Numbered from the stretch's first letter, positions 12,201 through 26,232 are shown. The stretch: DNA of 64,000 nucleotides from Datnioides undecimradiatus (GCA_008933995.1 WARS01000137.1:566501-630500); one strand, 5' to 3'. Made by a program: numbers and translations. The notes: generated from the letters alone by a model not told the origin.

Positions 12201-14602
12201 AGACAAAGGAGACTGATATGATCTGAGCTAACGCTGCAGAACCAGAAACCAACACATGCTCCCACAGTGACGGCAGGATAGGCTGACGTTCAGTGACTCA
12301 TTAAACGTCAAACAGCACCAAACGAGCAGGGTTTAAACAGCTTGTGGCTTGGGGCGTGAGCAGTGGTCTCCTGGGTTCATATTCTGGTTTGTTTGACTCA
12401 CCCATCCCGCCCGATCTCCTCCGTACGTGGACTAGCTTTCTTCTCAGCTCATGTCATGACAATAATCACCACTAGAGGCCGCCACCTGACATTAAATCTA
12501 AACACAGACGACCTATAAACTCGTGTTTTTGTGGAGGACCGTCTGCCAGAAACCTAAATCAACTGAGGTCACAACAAAGAACCACTGAACATAACATCAG
12601 GGATCATTCCTGCAGAGAAACGTAGAACGAAACCTTCAACGAGTTGTAAAACACGATGACTGGATCGGGAGTCAATGACATGTAGTGAGAGGACAAACAA
12701 AGGAGCAGGGTCACACCAAAGTTTTAACTGTGCTGCATGTGTCTGAGCCCCCGAGGACGCATTAACACTCAGGAAGGAGCATAAAACAACCCGCAGTTCC
12801 ATTTTAGTGGCCCTGAGAACACGGCTGAGCATTGAGCAGCAGTTTTCAGGAGATCTGTCTCAACAAGACAAAACTCAGCTTCCAGTCAGATACAGATGCT
12901 GGTCAACACACTGAGGAGCCTGTTTGAATCAGTCGAGCTGCAGCAGCAAATTCAGTCGTTCAACCTCCTCATGGGCTCTGAACTTCAGATACACTCGTCA
13001 GTATGTCCCTGCTTGCTCTTCCAACTTGTTCTGTCTCACGAATCTTCGCCGTCAAGCCTGTAAATGTTGACTTTTACTCAAATTTGATGCTTCTGACATT
13101 AACGAGCCTTCAATGGGACTGCTGGTTTGACAAATTACCTCCAGGACAAGGTCCAGCTCTACACCAGTTACACAAACACCATCATGTGAGCCGCACTAAC
13201 TGCGACACCCGTGTTGACCCACACGGTGCAATGAGAAGATAAGACGAGGCGATGCTGGAGAACTCGCTGGACAAACATGAACTTCAGAGGTAAATATGTA
13301 ACTTATCCATATGGAGCAGAAGTTCAGTGTCTGAGAGCAAACAGGAGCCAACACGAGGCTTCCTCTTTATCTCGTGCAAATATGGAAGTGAGGAATGTCC
13401 ATATAGATATGAATCGTTCTTCATAGTCGCGTTAATCAGAGCATCGTCTACAGCTTAGGGCCTTTTCCTCTACAAACACTCAAACTTAAAGCCCAGTCAA
13501 CATGAAAACATGTCGCTTTAATGGTGTGAATCCTCACACGCCCACGTTCTCCTGCGAGGAGCCGTCACTCTCGCGTCTGTTGTCGCTTTATTTACGAGGC
13601 TTCGCGCCACATTTCCAGGTGATGCATCCCCCTCCCGGGAGCCGTTTCTCAGCAGGTGAAGTCGTTACTTTCACGGCAGCAGAGGGACGTTTGTCTCCTC
13701 AGCAACAGCGGCGGTGCTTTATTAAAACAGGAGGCTCATCGATCCGGTGGATCTGACGCCTAATGAAAGGCTACTCGTGTTAAACACCGCGCCCAGTAAG
13801 CATCGATTTGTCGTCTTGTGAGTCAAAACGCACGTGGGCTCCGGCTTCAGCTTGAGCTTAAAGTCAGAAAAACTGCTCTTGAATCGAAAAGACAAACATC
13901 TTAACATGAAGTTGATGCTGAAATCTGGTCTTTTTTATCCTGAACCGTCCCCTCAGAGCGGAAACATCAGCATCAGTCGTTTGAGCAAAGGGCCAGAAGC
14001 AGCGTGCTCGAGTGACAAAGGAGTTGTGAGTCCTTTGAGGGAGCAAAGGAGGAAGTAGCTTGGTGCTGTGAAATGTCTGCAGAGGGAGGCGGAGGGCTGC
14101 AACAGCGGAGCTTCACATCGTTTAACCACTTGTTACTTTAACCCAAACCAGGATCTCTGACTAACACAAGCGATCTCTGAACCAGGACCTGAACAAACCT
14201 TCACCATCGAGGTGTCGGAGTCTCTCTGCTCATAAAACCTTTCAGACGATACACCCAACGCTGCAACACAGACTTTTTAGCAATCAATGCAGATTAAAGA
14301 TGACATTACAGTGTTAGCGATGGGGTGAAGAAGCTCTGAACTGTGTGCAGATCTTTGTTGACGGATGCAGGATGACGAGAAACATCTTGACGCCTGCGTG
14401 CATGATTTCCACCCCGGCGGGCTCCACAAACACCCCGGTATATTTAATTTATGAATTATGTTGCAGAGACATGCACGTTGGAGCACGAGTGGTTTACGGC
14501 CGCGCTCTCTGTGATTGAGAAACTCCGAAGTGTGTTTTTATGTGTGTGTGGCTCAGTCTGCGACTGTGTGAGCTGGTTCATATGTGCTCATGCATGTATG
14601 CA

Positions 14603-14629
14603 TGAGCGGCGTGAGCGGCGTGAGCGGCG
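14603..14629. repeat. 9-bp x 3 tandem repeat
   Basis: The unit TGAGCGGCG occurs three times in perfect tandem, just downstream of a TGCATGTATGCATG stretch. It is short and local with no known role. Confidence 0.9.
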
Positions 14630-14730
14630 TGGGGCAGATGTGATTAAAACGAGAAGACTGCAGCGAAACCAACACATCACTGCTGCTGCTTATTGGCAGG
14701 AAATCAAACTCTGCCATATTTTCCAGTTTA

Positions 14731-14748
14731 CACACACACACACACAAC
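14731..14748. repeat. (CA)n microsatellite
   Basis: About nine CA/AC units, directly visible. Confidence 0.9.
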
Positions 14749-15786
14749 GAAACAATCGAATCATAATTATCTCTACAAAGCTGCTGAAGATATGCATTAT
14801 TGGAGTCAGTCTTGCATCATAAAATACAGTTTGTCAATATTCATGACAAACATCTCCTGCAGACCTTATCTGCTTTGACTTCAGCTGTGTGGGTGCGATG
14901 AACCAATCACAAGCCAACGTCAAACGAAGCGACGGCCGTTCTCGACGTTCAGAACCACGTCAACTCTTTGCTTTGGTTCTGTGCAGCGTTTCAGCCGCGG
15001 CGCTGGCGGCTCGGTGTCTCCAGGGCGACTGTTGATGATTTAATTTAATGGACCGCCGTTTGGCTGCCGTCCACTTCCTGGGTGGTCGGGGAGAAAGGCT
15101 CTTTGCCAACGGCCTGAAACCACAAAGATTATGGATGAAGGACGTTCAACAAAAATGAAAATAAAAAGTTTCTATGATCATTTTTGTTGATTTCAAAGTT
15201 GGGACTGAATAAAACCGACTGTGGGAACTTCCTGTTTCGTCGTGTCGTGGTCTGGACGTCTAATTTCATTTCTGCTGATGTGTTTGTCTCCTCCAACCGC
15301 AAAATCCACTTTTTGCTAAACCTCTGTTTCTGGCTCTGAACTCATGGTGATGCCATGCATTCTGTAGAAAACACAGTTCAGCACCATTTAGTGATTAATT
15401 CTTGGCTGTTTTATCACCTGGGTGGAGCAACATGAGCCAATCAGAGTGGTGGTTTCGTCCATGTGATTCGTCCACGTTTCATCCACTTTAGCTCTGTTTT
15501 GGCCTCCTGAGGGAAACATCTGGCTCCGAATGAATGTTAAAAATAACAAATTCCCAATTGGTTCTAGCAGTCATGTGACAAGGAAGAGGAAGTACAGTGA
15601 GCTCACCTTCCTGAATAATGTAGCAGTGAGTGAGTGTGCAGATGAAGCTGGAAGCTAATGCGCTAACTGTCGCTCAATAGCTGCACAGATAACATCGTTA
15701 CTGACTTCCCAACATCATCGTGAATCAGAAACGTTTGTTTTCAGTGTGAGCGTTTGTGTTTCTGCAGAAGGCCACTGAGGCACCGC

Positions 15787-15788
<2 letters not shown>

Positions 15789-15823
<35 letters not shown>
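15789..15823. repeat. (AC)n microsatellite
   Basis: About 17 uninterrupted AC units, the first of two same-strand CA tracts 120 bases apart. Confidence 0.97.
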
Positions 15824-15827
<4 letters not shown>

Positions 15828-15940
15828 CACAACTCTCTCTGGCTCATGTGTGCACAGATAAACACAATGTTTATTAATGAGCAGTGTGGACAGAGTGTCT
15901 GAGAAATATGCGACCTTTGACCGGCACAGAGCTGCACTCA

Positions 15941-15942
<2 letters not shown>

Positions 15943-15978
<36 letters not shown>
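15943..15978. repeat. (CA)n microsatellite
   Basis: 18 uninterrupted CA units in the same orientation as the tract at 15789-15823. Confidence 0.97.
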
Positions 15979-15980
<2 letters not shown>

Positions 15981-18900
15981 CATCCGTCAGCCTCAAGGTT
16001 GCCATAAAGAAAACAAGCAGAGGCCCTGAGCTGCAAAGCGTAAACTCAGCCAAACAGTCTCATTTAAAGAGACAGCGCGGGTGAAAATGTCTGTTCAGAG
16101 ACGGGAATGGTCGCGTTTAGACAACAAGGGTCCTGCTCAGACTCATTACAGACGTGCATTTCATCAAGATGCTGCTTCCTTTAGCTGATAAAAGCCCAGT
16201 GGTCTGCAGGGCTCAGCTCCCCAGCCGGTGCCACAGCTGAAGATGCAGTGCTGCAAGACTACAGCCTCTTCACACACTGTGTGTAGCTGCAAAGTCTCTG
16301 GCATCCTTGAATTTTCACAAAGTGGGTCAAATTAAAGCCACAACAGTCTAATCTGGAGATTCTCCATCGTGTCGCCCCCCAGTGGAGGCATTAGGAAAGA
16401 CTCGTCTCTTGTTTTAATGCAAACCGAATCTCGAGCTCGGCCCCGTCTTCCCGTGTTAACGGCTTCAAACGACCACGCCCAGTTCATAGCTTCACACTTT
16501 TCATTGGTCTCAGTCCGTCCACTCGTTCTTTCTCTATGCAAACCTGTTCACAGCCAGCGAGCATCAACTCTACACTCAACTTTGCAAGTTGCATTATTCA
16601 TTCGTGGCAGTTTGGTTTGGGTGCAGACTACAATGAAAGGTATGCATTTGCATTAAATACAGATATTCACTGTAATGGACTCGGCAGTTTAAACACTGCT
16701 AATAAAATGTCCTGCATTAACCTGCAGACTAATAAACGCCTCTGAGTGATCCCAGGCTCATGAACAACAGACTGACTGCAGACTGATCTGATTCACTGGG
16801 TTCCAGCTCTTCCTGCAGGAGGGGGGTGAACTGAGGTCCTGATGCTGAACCTGCTGACAGCCCGCAGCTTCAGGCGGCTCCATGAGTCACCGCTTGTTTA
16901 TGAGAAAACATGCGATGGAGAATATGCTCTGCTAGACGCCGCGGGGTGGGAGTCCTCGCCGGACGCATGAGCGAATGAGCCGGACGAGCCGAAGAGCATC
17001 AGTCGTCTCGTGGTGGCGCTGTTCGTGGGGCAGCAGGTGACCAGCGTCAGCGGCTGGATGAGAGCGCTCCAGCTCACGACCATAAGCCAAGGACACTTCC
17101 TGCGAGAGACTGAAGTTGCTTTCCCTCCTTCGCCAGCACAGGCCCAGGGTCAGACCAAATTTGGTGTTTGTTTTGAACTGCCTGCGCTGCCAGACGGGTG
17201 GTGTTTACCACGTCAGCGCAGTTCAGACAAGGTGTCAGGCAAGTTTGCCGATCCCAAAATAAGGTCACAGAGTCGCCCGTCACATCATTTCCTGTCATCT
17301 AGAGCCTGTCACCTGAGCAGGAGACGATAAACGATGAGGCCGCGGTTCACGAGCGAGCACGCAGCTCCAATCATAGCCAATCAGACCCCGTCACATACAG
17401 TTACTGCAGTGATCGACTGAGACCATTATAACGGCCTCACAGAGCCTGCTGTCCTGAGAAACAGCTGGTTACGGATGTTTGAACCAAACAGGAAATCAGT
17501 ATTTGCACAGATGACGGACGCTTTCACAGTAAAGACCTGTCAAACCTGCATCTCGGGCGCACGCTCAAACCGAGATTGACCAGAAATGACTGATTCCGAC
17601 TCATCCGGTTGTGTTTTTGTTGCGTTAAAGGAATGAAGGTCAGTCTGTGTATTAATCCGCAGCTGAAAATAGTCCCTGGGTTTGAGTGATGCACGAAACT
17701 TTCCATCTGTGAGCTGTTTCTAAATATTTGCTGTCACCTCATAAAGGACGTGGAGCGATCTCTTCTGTTTGCACTGATTCCTGTCTCATCTCCTTCATCA
17801 GTATCTGTGGACAACAGGTTCTCTGCAGCCTTTTAAGAAACGTTATCTCCTCTCTTCCTCATCCCCTCTTTGTGTCTGAAGTGGTTTTAAGCCCCGTCAG
17901 CAGCTCGCGCCTCCGTGTCACCTGGTAAATGTCACGCCGTGGTCTCGACGAATCTGCATCACCTTCTGCATTTAAGGCTTTTAGCTGATGCCCTTCGAGA
18001 TCCAGCAGCAGGATGAAGATAGTTTTGTCTATCAGCAGCGTTACAGAAAGAACTGGCAGAGGTCAAACCGGCAGCGACGAGGCAATAAAACACTCCTGTG
18101 ACTGTGAAAGACAAAAAGACCTTGAGAGAAGAAAACGAGTCGGGGTGAAAAAGTAGAAAAGTTTCCATTTTTGCACAAAAGCTTTGTTAGTTATCTGCCT
18201 TTCTGTCTGCCTTCGGTTTCCAGCGGAGCTTCGCTCAAACTGACAGAAGGTTTCATTTAAATTCTCATCAGGAGTTTTCCAAAGGATAAGACGCACGTCA
18301 CGGGGAACTGCAGGGGAATCGGTACGAGACCTGTAGCTTTAGATGTAACGGTGAAACCTCATGGGCTGAAAACCTTCTCTAAGTTAAGTTGATGTCACTG
18401 CAGGAAACTGTGCATGCAGGGAATTAATACATATTCATATACATGTAAGGGGAAAAGGGAACTTATCCTGGTTTTATTGTAACTAACTCAACTGCTTTTA
18501 CCTGCATGCTCACGGATCTGACCGCCAACGGCGCGCTCACCTGCACCTCTCTGAGGCGTCTGAGGGAGGAAATTCAGCGCAAACGACCTGAGCTGTGGTG
18601 CAACGGGCAGTTTCACCCACCCCGGACCAGGGTTTGGCTCCTCGCACAAATTGAAATTCAAGCTGAAGGGTCCCTGCTCCGACACGGTGGAGAACATCCA
18701 GCGCATTTTGCAGATGGTGCTTAGCAATGTTGCGTAACAGGAAGAGCTGGGAGCCGAGTATCACTGCACAACAAGACTACTTTGAAGGGGATGATGATAG
18801 GTGCTGGATCGTTTTAATCAGACATCATGCGGTCAGTGCGCTGCCGTTCCATGCTAGCAGGATTAGCATTAGTGCTAGCTTTGCTGGCTCTGGCGCTTAC

Positions 18901-21185
18901 ATGATCCCCTCCTTGCAGTAACCCTTCACAGGGGAGTCTCGCAGCGAGTCCATGCACTGTACCCCCCGTCCTGCATCCATGCACACGATACAGGAAGCTG
19001 CTGTGTTCAACACTCTGCTGCCGGGAGACAAACCACTTCCTGTTTGGCTCAGAAATGTGCTTTTCAAACCTAAACCTTGACTGACAGGTTAAATGAGAGT
19101 ATAATTGTCTAATAACCAGCAGAGAAAAGGCATTAAAGGTCAAATCAAACTGGAGATAATGAAAAGAAACAGTAACTACCCGTTGTTTGTGGACGTTGGC
19201 AGTCAGCCTCGTTCTTCACTCACACACAAACTTTAAGCAAACCGAGTTTAATTTGAAGAAGAAGAGGAGGCCGAGCCCACGTCGCAGATTGTTCCTTGCC
19301 TCGTTGTTTGGTTTATGTGATTTCCAGAGTTTACTCTGGACGCCAGCCAACGGGTTTTCATAACTCTTGTATTTCTCTCCTGTCCGGGTTTTCATGAACT
19401 TGATGAACTTTGATAGGACAGCTTCGGCTTCCAAAGCAGAAAGTCTAGAGACCTTCGTGTTGGTTGAATATGAAGCTGAAGCAGCCCTACAGAGCGCCGG
19501 CTGGCTCTGAGTGAGTCATAAGATAAAAGAGCAGTAAAGAACCTCGCGTCCTTCTGATATTTATTGTAGTTGTACTTGATATAAAATGGGAGGAGAGGCA
19601 TTTTTAATAACTCCAGACTGTGAAAGCAGAAGAGCAGCACTTAAGCTTTTATTTACCTCTTTATGAAAATTAAACTGAGTGCGCATGTTCCCAAATTGTT
19701 TTTCCAGCAGAAATAGCAGCAGAGTCCTCAGAGGACTCTCGTCCTCTGGGAAATCACGGCGTCTCTGGGAATAGAAAGTGGAGCATGTCCACATGAAACA
19801 GAACATTTCCTCCTGAAAACACCGTCGCTGGATGTAATTACTCAGTGAGAGTCCTCCAGCAGGAGAAAACAAATCCCCCACTTGCATCACGGATTTCTTT
19901 TACTCTGAGAGTTTTGTCCTGGATCAAACTGTGAATCCAAACATAAATAATTCAGACTGTGTTTGTGCTGCGAACGGGGGAGGATTGGTGTCTGGGCGGT
20001 TGACGGGACCTGAGAGGAACCCTCAGACGTGTCCTGCCCCAAATCAGGGCGTCACTGTTGATCTTCTCAGCTTCTGACACGACGCCACAGCTCAGCGCTC
20101 GATGCACGCTTCATACTTCATCACACGACCCTGCAGCATCACAAACTAACTCAAGAACGATCTCAGAACGCTGAGAAGTAGCTGAGAAGTTCTGGTCCTT
20201 TACATACCGGTTACCTCGGGTTCCTCCTGTACAAGGTGTTGCAACTAAAGAACTCTCACATACTTCTTTTATACTTTGCAGGCTGCTGGGATTAGTCATG
20301 TTGCCTCTGACCTGATAATCAAACAATAAAGGTCTGAACTGAAGGAACGGTGCATCCCAGCTGTGAGGTGCAGGCCGATCAGGGTTCAGGGTGTACGGCG
20401 AAGCTGGATCAAACCAAAGGTTAGCGGGGGTTTGGACTCCAGCGTGGGCAGAGCTCAGTGGCATTTCAGCTGAAGTTATGAAGTAAGGTCAAAAGTTCGG
20501 TGTCACTTCCTGATTTAGCAAAGCAGAGCCGGATGTTTGTGACTTAAAACTCTTTCGTTTATCATTTTATCTATGAAATACATGTTTTTTATCACTATGA
20601 CTGCTAAACTAAAAACAGTACAACAAATCCAGTGTAACCTCATGTTTGATAAGAGGATGCACACAGCTGAGCCGAACGCTGGCACCAAGCATCTGGTCAA
20701 TGTGTGATTTCGTTCCCTCGCTCTTCTGCAACATAAATCCTCGTTCAAGCGATCGATTCATCACCTGTTGACTGGTTTTTAAAGTCGACTTTTGCAAAAC
20801 GGACAAATGCTCCTACTGCTCAGGACCCTGCAGAGACCCCGAACCCCAACTTCACTTCGTTAAAACAGGATTTATGGTAACATGTTTGGGAATATGAGCT
20901 GCAACATCAACTGGACCTCAATTTAATGCAATAATTTAATGCAAAATACTCGGATTTATCCTGTTTTCTACATCACCACAAACATTTTAGATTCCCAGGT
21001 TACTGAAACACACTGGAAACAGGTTTTAACATTAGTTGCACAGGGAGGGCAACATCCAGCATGTGAAGAGCAACCAGCGAGAAGCTTTTACTGTTAGAAA
21101 CTGTGATCAGGTCAGCTGGAGACGACCGGAGGGAGATAAAGTTGAACACGGGTCCTTTTAGTGGTGGGTTTGACGCTGCCCAGAG

Positions 21186-21190
<5 letters not shown>

Positions 21191-21217
<27 letters not shown>
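21191..21217. repeat. (CA)n microsatellite, left arm of a CA/GT inverted pair
   Basis: About 13 CA units; a (GT)n tract follows at 21386-21406, so the two are complementary on one strand. Confidence 0.97.
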
Positions 21218-21221
<4 letters not shown>

Positions 21222-21385
21222 CATGCAGACAAATAGATGTGACGCCGTCGGCTGAGCGCAGACAGCCTCACAGAGAGACGACATTTGTTCTGGTTGGTTG
21301 CTCGGCTCGTCAGAGTGACAAAGAGTCTGATGAGATTCTTCAGTCTCACTGCGTCCGGAGGTGAACGGACCGGAGAGGAACTGGT

Positions 21386-21407
21386 TGTGTGTGTGTGTGT
21401 GTGTGTG
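21386..21407. repeat. (GT)n microsatellite, right arm of a CA/GT inverted pair
   Basis: About 11 GT units, complementary to the CA tract about 170 bases to the left. Confidence 0.97.
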
Positions 21408-22559
21408 CGCAGATAACAGCTTCCTGTTCGCACCACCGCAACTCATATTTATGGAGGAACCTCGCAGCTTTACAAACAGAGGAATTAAACAGCGGATAAG
21501 GAAGTAAACAAAACAGACAGATCAACACGTTCAGCTTCAGTTGGGTCAGGGTTGTTAGCATGCTTGCGGCTAACGTTTAGCATGAATTGAGCTTCTCTGA
21601 TGAGTGTGGGAATGTGATCCTGCTCCTGGATTGGCTGGAACACATTAGTCCTGTTTTATTACAGAATAACCCTTTAAACATTTAAATGGGGCTAACGTGC
21701 TAGCAGACACATGCATGTTCACACATCCAGCAACAGGAATAGAGTGGTGTTTGCGTGTCAGCCGTACATATAGCGTGCAATGCAAACGCCAAAGTCTGAT
21801 TTCGTTTGCATGTGATGCACCAACTCTTTCTGTTAACTACTGCCTCCAAATAGCAGCTGATAATCATTGTTGGATCCTGCAAAACCGATCACTTACAGCA
21901 GACGTCACACCAGATTTAAATCAGAGAAATACGGAGAAACCAGCACAGTGAAGCTCGCCTGATGATGGATCTGCTCTGCACACAGGTGAAAAGGAACGAT
22001 CGCTGTTTGACAGAGTAAAGTCATGTTAGCTCTGGTTGCTTCCCCACGGACTCCTCAGAAACATGTAGCTTGACCTGCACCAAATAGACACCACCCATGC
22101 GTTAGCGTTGCAGCAGTGGACTAACTGGAGCTCTTTTGCTGCCTGCTGCAGCTGGAAACGAGTTAGGTGACAACAGCACCAAAACAACGAGCTGAAAGAC
22201 ACTAAAACACTCCGTCATGTTGAGGGGAACTGCAGAGTTGGGCGATGCACCTCTGCAGGTTCATCGGTGCAAGCTTAGCGGAGCTTCTCTAAAGAAAAAC
22301 CAAACAGGAAACGAAAGCGTTCTTGAACTGACCTCAACAGGAACCACATCAGTCCTGAGAAATCAGCACCCGCAGCGCAACTGCGTATCAGCGGCGACCA
22401 AACCAAATATGTAGACAGCAATAAACGAGGCAGTGAGCCCGCTTCCTTTTCCTCTGAGTGCAGCTCTGGATGCTGCCAACCCCCCAAATGTTTTCAGCCT
22501 GGCAACTTGCCCCTCCGTCTACTAAATCATGCGATGCGCTGCAGTCCACTCAATCTGTC

Positions 22560-23110
22560 AAAGGCGCTCTGAATCCTCTCAATTAGGAGCTGCAAAGTGT
22601 AGCCAAAACACCCCGCGTGTTTTCAGTGGATCTGCCAGAGCGATTTATTTATAAAACCAATTTATTAAGATTGTCCCTTGCTTTCAGAGGGGAACCAAAC
22701 ACCAGCTGAAGCGTTGAACCTGAGAGCCATTAGGCTGCAACAGTTTTAAAGATGGAGAAGTTATTATTTTAATGTTCAGCAGAGGATCCACTTTGTGAGG
22801 TGTGTTCGTGGGCAGCGCTGGACTTCATTTGCCGTAATTTATGCAATAAATCCAGCAATCAGTCATTTTGTTCTACAAGGACACAAAAAGCCATCCCGCC
22901 CGTAATGTGTCGAGTATGAAAATAGGTAATGCCTCAGATTAATGAACGGCAGTCAGCGCAGCACGGGGATGCAAATTAGCGGCTAGTGTGGCTGCAGCAT
23001 ATCAATGACTACGTGCTTTTTCCCATGAAATATTCATTTGCGCCGCCCTTTTCAGCCGAGCAAAGGACTGCTCTTGAGAAAGTAATGAAAATGCATCGAA
23101 TTATACGAGA
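22560..23110. other. Candidate conserved non-coding element / enhancer
   Basis: A low-CpG, repeat-free block rich in transcription-factor-like words: ATGCAAAT octamer (22971-22978), AATTTATTAAG, TTATGCAATAAA, GATTAATGA and ATATTCATTTGCG. The density of POU/homeodomain-type words without repeats is what one sees in deeply conserved enhancers. No alignment was possible, so this is inference from composition. Confidence 0.3.
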
Positions 23111-23797
23111 GCGCACACAGACGTCTGTGCTGCTGTAGGCTCAGACACAAACAAGCTGGAAACACTGTCGCCAGGTCTGCAAAAATGTAAAATACATACA
23201 TTTTAATGCATTTAATGACTCCTCACCACCAAACTGCTGATTTATGGTATAAAAAACTATATTTATCACCCATTTGCTTTGCATATTGAGAAGCTTTGTG
23301 TGATTTGTGGCCTGCATTATTGAATCTTGCATCAGCTGTACACCCAGTTCTTGAAAGAACACTCATTTTCTGTGATATGCAACTGTTCTGGAGTCGAGCT
23401 GTGCTATTCTTGGGTGCTGTAGGCATTTTTCCGCGACACTTCACACCCTGTCAGTGATGTGTTTTTGATTATTTTTAAAACACTTCCTGAATCCTGAACA
23501 GGTCATGGTTTTAAAATGAGGCTGTGGTCTGATCTAATCAGACAGACCGCTCTGCAGCTCAAACCATTCTCACTTCCCCGCAGAGCGAACTGTCTGCTCA
23601 CTCCCCGGTTTACAGTAAAGCAGTCTACGCCCACACAGTGACCAGCATTGTGCTCTTACAGAAACACAGTGTGTGTCACGGATCAGCTGTTCTGCGTTGT
23701 CTTTGTTCACGTTAAATGTTTGACGCCGCTCCGTGAACATAACGTGTCCTCTGGCAGCGGCTGGCTGATTGTTCGAAGGTTCAGTGCAGGATGGATG

Positions 23798-23798
<1 letters not shown>

Positions 23799-23846
<48 letters not shown>
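23799..23846. repeat. (TG)n microsatellite with a (CG)n 3' flank
   Basis: About 20 TG units running into GCGCGCGCG, an alternating purine-pyrimidine tract of nearly 50 bases that is a classic Z-DNA-prone sequence. Confidence 0.97.
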
Positions 23847-23848
<2 letters not shown>

Positions 23849-23949
23849 CACAGATCAGTTCCAACACGTATGCAGCTGAAATACGCAGACACATGTAGAG
23901 TCACTACTCTGGCCGCTCAGATCTGGAAACCATAATTCGAGCTTTGACG

Positions 23950-24170
23950 TCTTGCTTGCATGGATAACAAGCTAGCTAATGCTAGCAAACAGGCTAGCTG
24001 CGGCTGTAGTCAGTGTTGTGCTACATGTAGCACAGCTAACTGGTCTTTAAAGACGAGTCAGTCACTGTGAAAACACATTTAAATAATAACTTGTAAATCT
24101 ACTGAACCAGGAGCCAATGTGACACAACTGTGTTACATGCTACATGTTAGCAGTTACATGCTAACCGGGG
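23950..24170. repeat. GCTAGC / ACATGCTA-rich degenerate repeat cluster
   Basis: Dense imperfect copies of GCTAGCTAATGCTAGC (23968-24000) and then ACATGTAGCACAGCTAAC / TACATGCTACATGTTAGC (24018-24165). It looks like a decayed local expansion of the same GCTAGC/TTAGCATG word family seen elsewhere in the window. Confidence 0.55.
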
Positions 24171-25122
24171 CCCAGCTCAGTATTCGGTTAACACACATCA
24201 GGTCAGGTCAAAACTCTGACCCTGGAAACAAAGGGCTCAGCAACAGCACCTGGTGCACGCAGCACTCGGGGATAAGTTTTCATGAGTTTACTGCACGCAT
24301 CAACACTAAAGTCCTGGAAGCTCTGATGAATCCAGCTCTTTATAATGTGAAAGTGACTGAAAACAAAAATACATGGTTTATGTTGGCTCGAGCTAATTCT
24401 AACTAAATGTAACTGTGTTGACCGTATTGTAGTTGGGTTGATCTCATTCAGAGCAGATAATAAATCAGGAAACAGTTCCCAAACTGAGTGCGGCGTTTCG
24501 ATCTTGTGCACGGTGTAAAAGACCAGCAGCAAGGGCGCCAGGCTGTAAATTAGCGTCTGCAGCGGCTCAGCGGTGGAATACCAACGACCAAACTCGTTCA
24601 TCTCCATAAAACATTCCAGCGTCACCTCAGTTTGTCCGAACTAAGGAGTGAAATGTGCCTCCTAATTATCGGGTCAGACAAGGTTTCGAGGACGCCCGGC
24701 GGCATATCGACGACCACTGGACGACTCATGCTAATGAGAAACCTCAATATTGGGTTTTCATTTCCTTTTGTTTACGCCGCGACACGTTCGCGCTGTCACA
24801 CGGTTCCTTTTTCCATCGGGAAGTCTGCTGCTCCTCGGTCGTCTGCTGAGGGCCTATGAGCAGCGTCTGCCGTCCGCTCGGATCGGTACGCACGGCAGCC
24901 ATTTTGAGCAGGACCGCGTGCAGAACATGTGAGATAAGCTGCAATAAAGTGCACATCATAAACCACAAATCAAAATGGACCCTGAGCGCAGTCGGAGACG
25001 GCGCGGGGTGGATGTATCAGTCCTCTCTGTCATTTCAAAGGGACTCTTCCCAAACTGTTGTGACAGCCGGCTCTATCTTCCACTCCATCACCGGCTCCTG
25101 CCAATAATCCTTCCTCCGTACA

Positions 25123-25154
<32 letters not shown>
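25123..25154. repeat. (GCC)n trinucleotide repeat
   Basis: About ten GCC units in an otherwise intronic region. On the plus strand an ORF reads it as polyproline, but that frame has no family resemblance and is not called. Confidence 0.97.
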
Positions 25155-25156
<2 letters not shown>

Positions 25157-25549
25157 CAGCCACAGATACACGATGTTGAGACAGGAGACTTCAAGTGCTG
25201 TCAAGTGCTCGGTTTGCGCACTTTCAAAGGAATCGTGATCTCGTCTCTGCATCTTTCCTCGCAGGCGCTGCTGAATTTAAATGAGGGCCCACACGCCTGG
25301 CGAGCTCCGTCGCTTTTTGACTGAACACAGGAATAAAACTGTGAATCTGCAGCCGTGTACTCTGATTACTTGCTCACCTTTAACCTGACAACCCGTGTGA
25401 GCAGCCTGACACGTCACAAACATCCCCCAGTTCACGGATCTGAATACGCCACGCTGCATCTTCTGCAGCCCGCCACGCTGAGCCGACTAATTCAAACAAT
25501 AGATTAAACCCTGATTTAAATGAGCCCATCGACGTGCTGCACTTACTCA

Positions 25550-25700
25550 TAGCCACTGTTTGCATTATGCAATGCTGTGCACCGGGTCACCACAGGGGCT
25601 CTGTGTTCTCAGCTGTGTTTGCATGTTATCAATAATATGCAGCAGCTTTGTTAACGGCTCTGTGCCTTATTTGAATACCTCCCCTTCTCTGTCATGAGCA
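25550..25700. other. AT-rich, repeat-free block, candidate non-coding element
   Basis: Contains TTTGCATTATGCAATGC, TTTGCATGTTATCAATAATATGCAG and GTTAACGG, a dense set of POU/C/EBP/HNF1-like words with little CpG. Only composition supports it. Confidence 0.2.
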
Positions 25701-26193
25701 CACACGGAGACCGACGCAGGATCTGCAAATCCCAAACAGGTGTCCGGTGTTGGAGTGCAGGCTAACTGAGCTGCAGAGACGTGTCGGGCAGCTTTTGCTG
25801 TAAAAGCACTGGCTTATCAGTAACTCGAACATGTCAGAGATGCTAAAGGAAGACGAGGAACAATCACAGTGCAGCTAACCTTTAGTGATTCGCAGCCTGA
25901 GCATGAATGCACTTAAATATTAGAAATGGGTCAAAGCACGAGGCAGACTTGTGTTTTTCAGTTTGGATCGCCGAGTGACCCCATGTGGATACAGACATGA
26001 GTAATGCCAAACGCTTGCTAGCATCGGGCTCAGAGCAGCTCTGATCCGATATTTAGCGTCTCAGCCGAACGTTAAACGTATTTTTGTGATTTTTAAATCC
26101 GAATCAAATGTGCAAAAGAAAAAAACCTGTGCTTCACCTTAAATAACGACACTAACGACACTACTGGACACTCTTAAGTTGAGTCTGTGGTGT

Positions 26194-26232
26194 GGTTAGC
26201 ATGCTAACACGGAGCATGCTAGCATGCTAACC
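26194..26232. repeat. Imperfect palindrome (12-bp arms)
   Basis: Arms GGTTAGCATGCT (26194-26205) and AGCATGCTAACC (26221-26232) are exact reverse complements with a 15-base spacer. It directly precedes the larger perfect palindrome at 26233. Confidence 0.9.
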
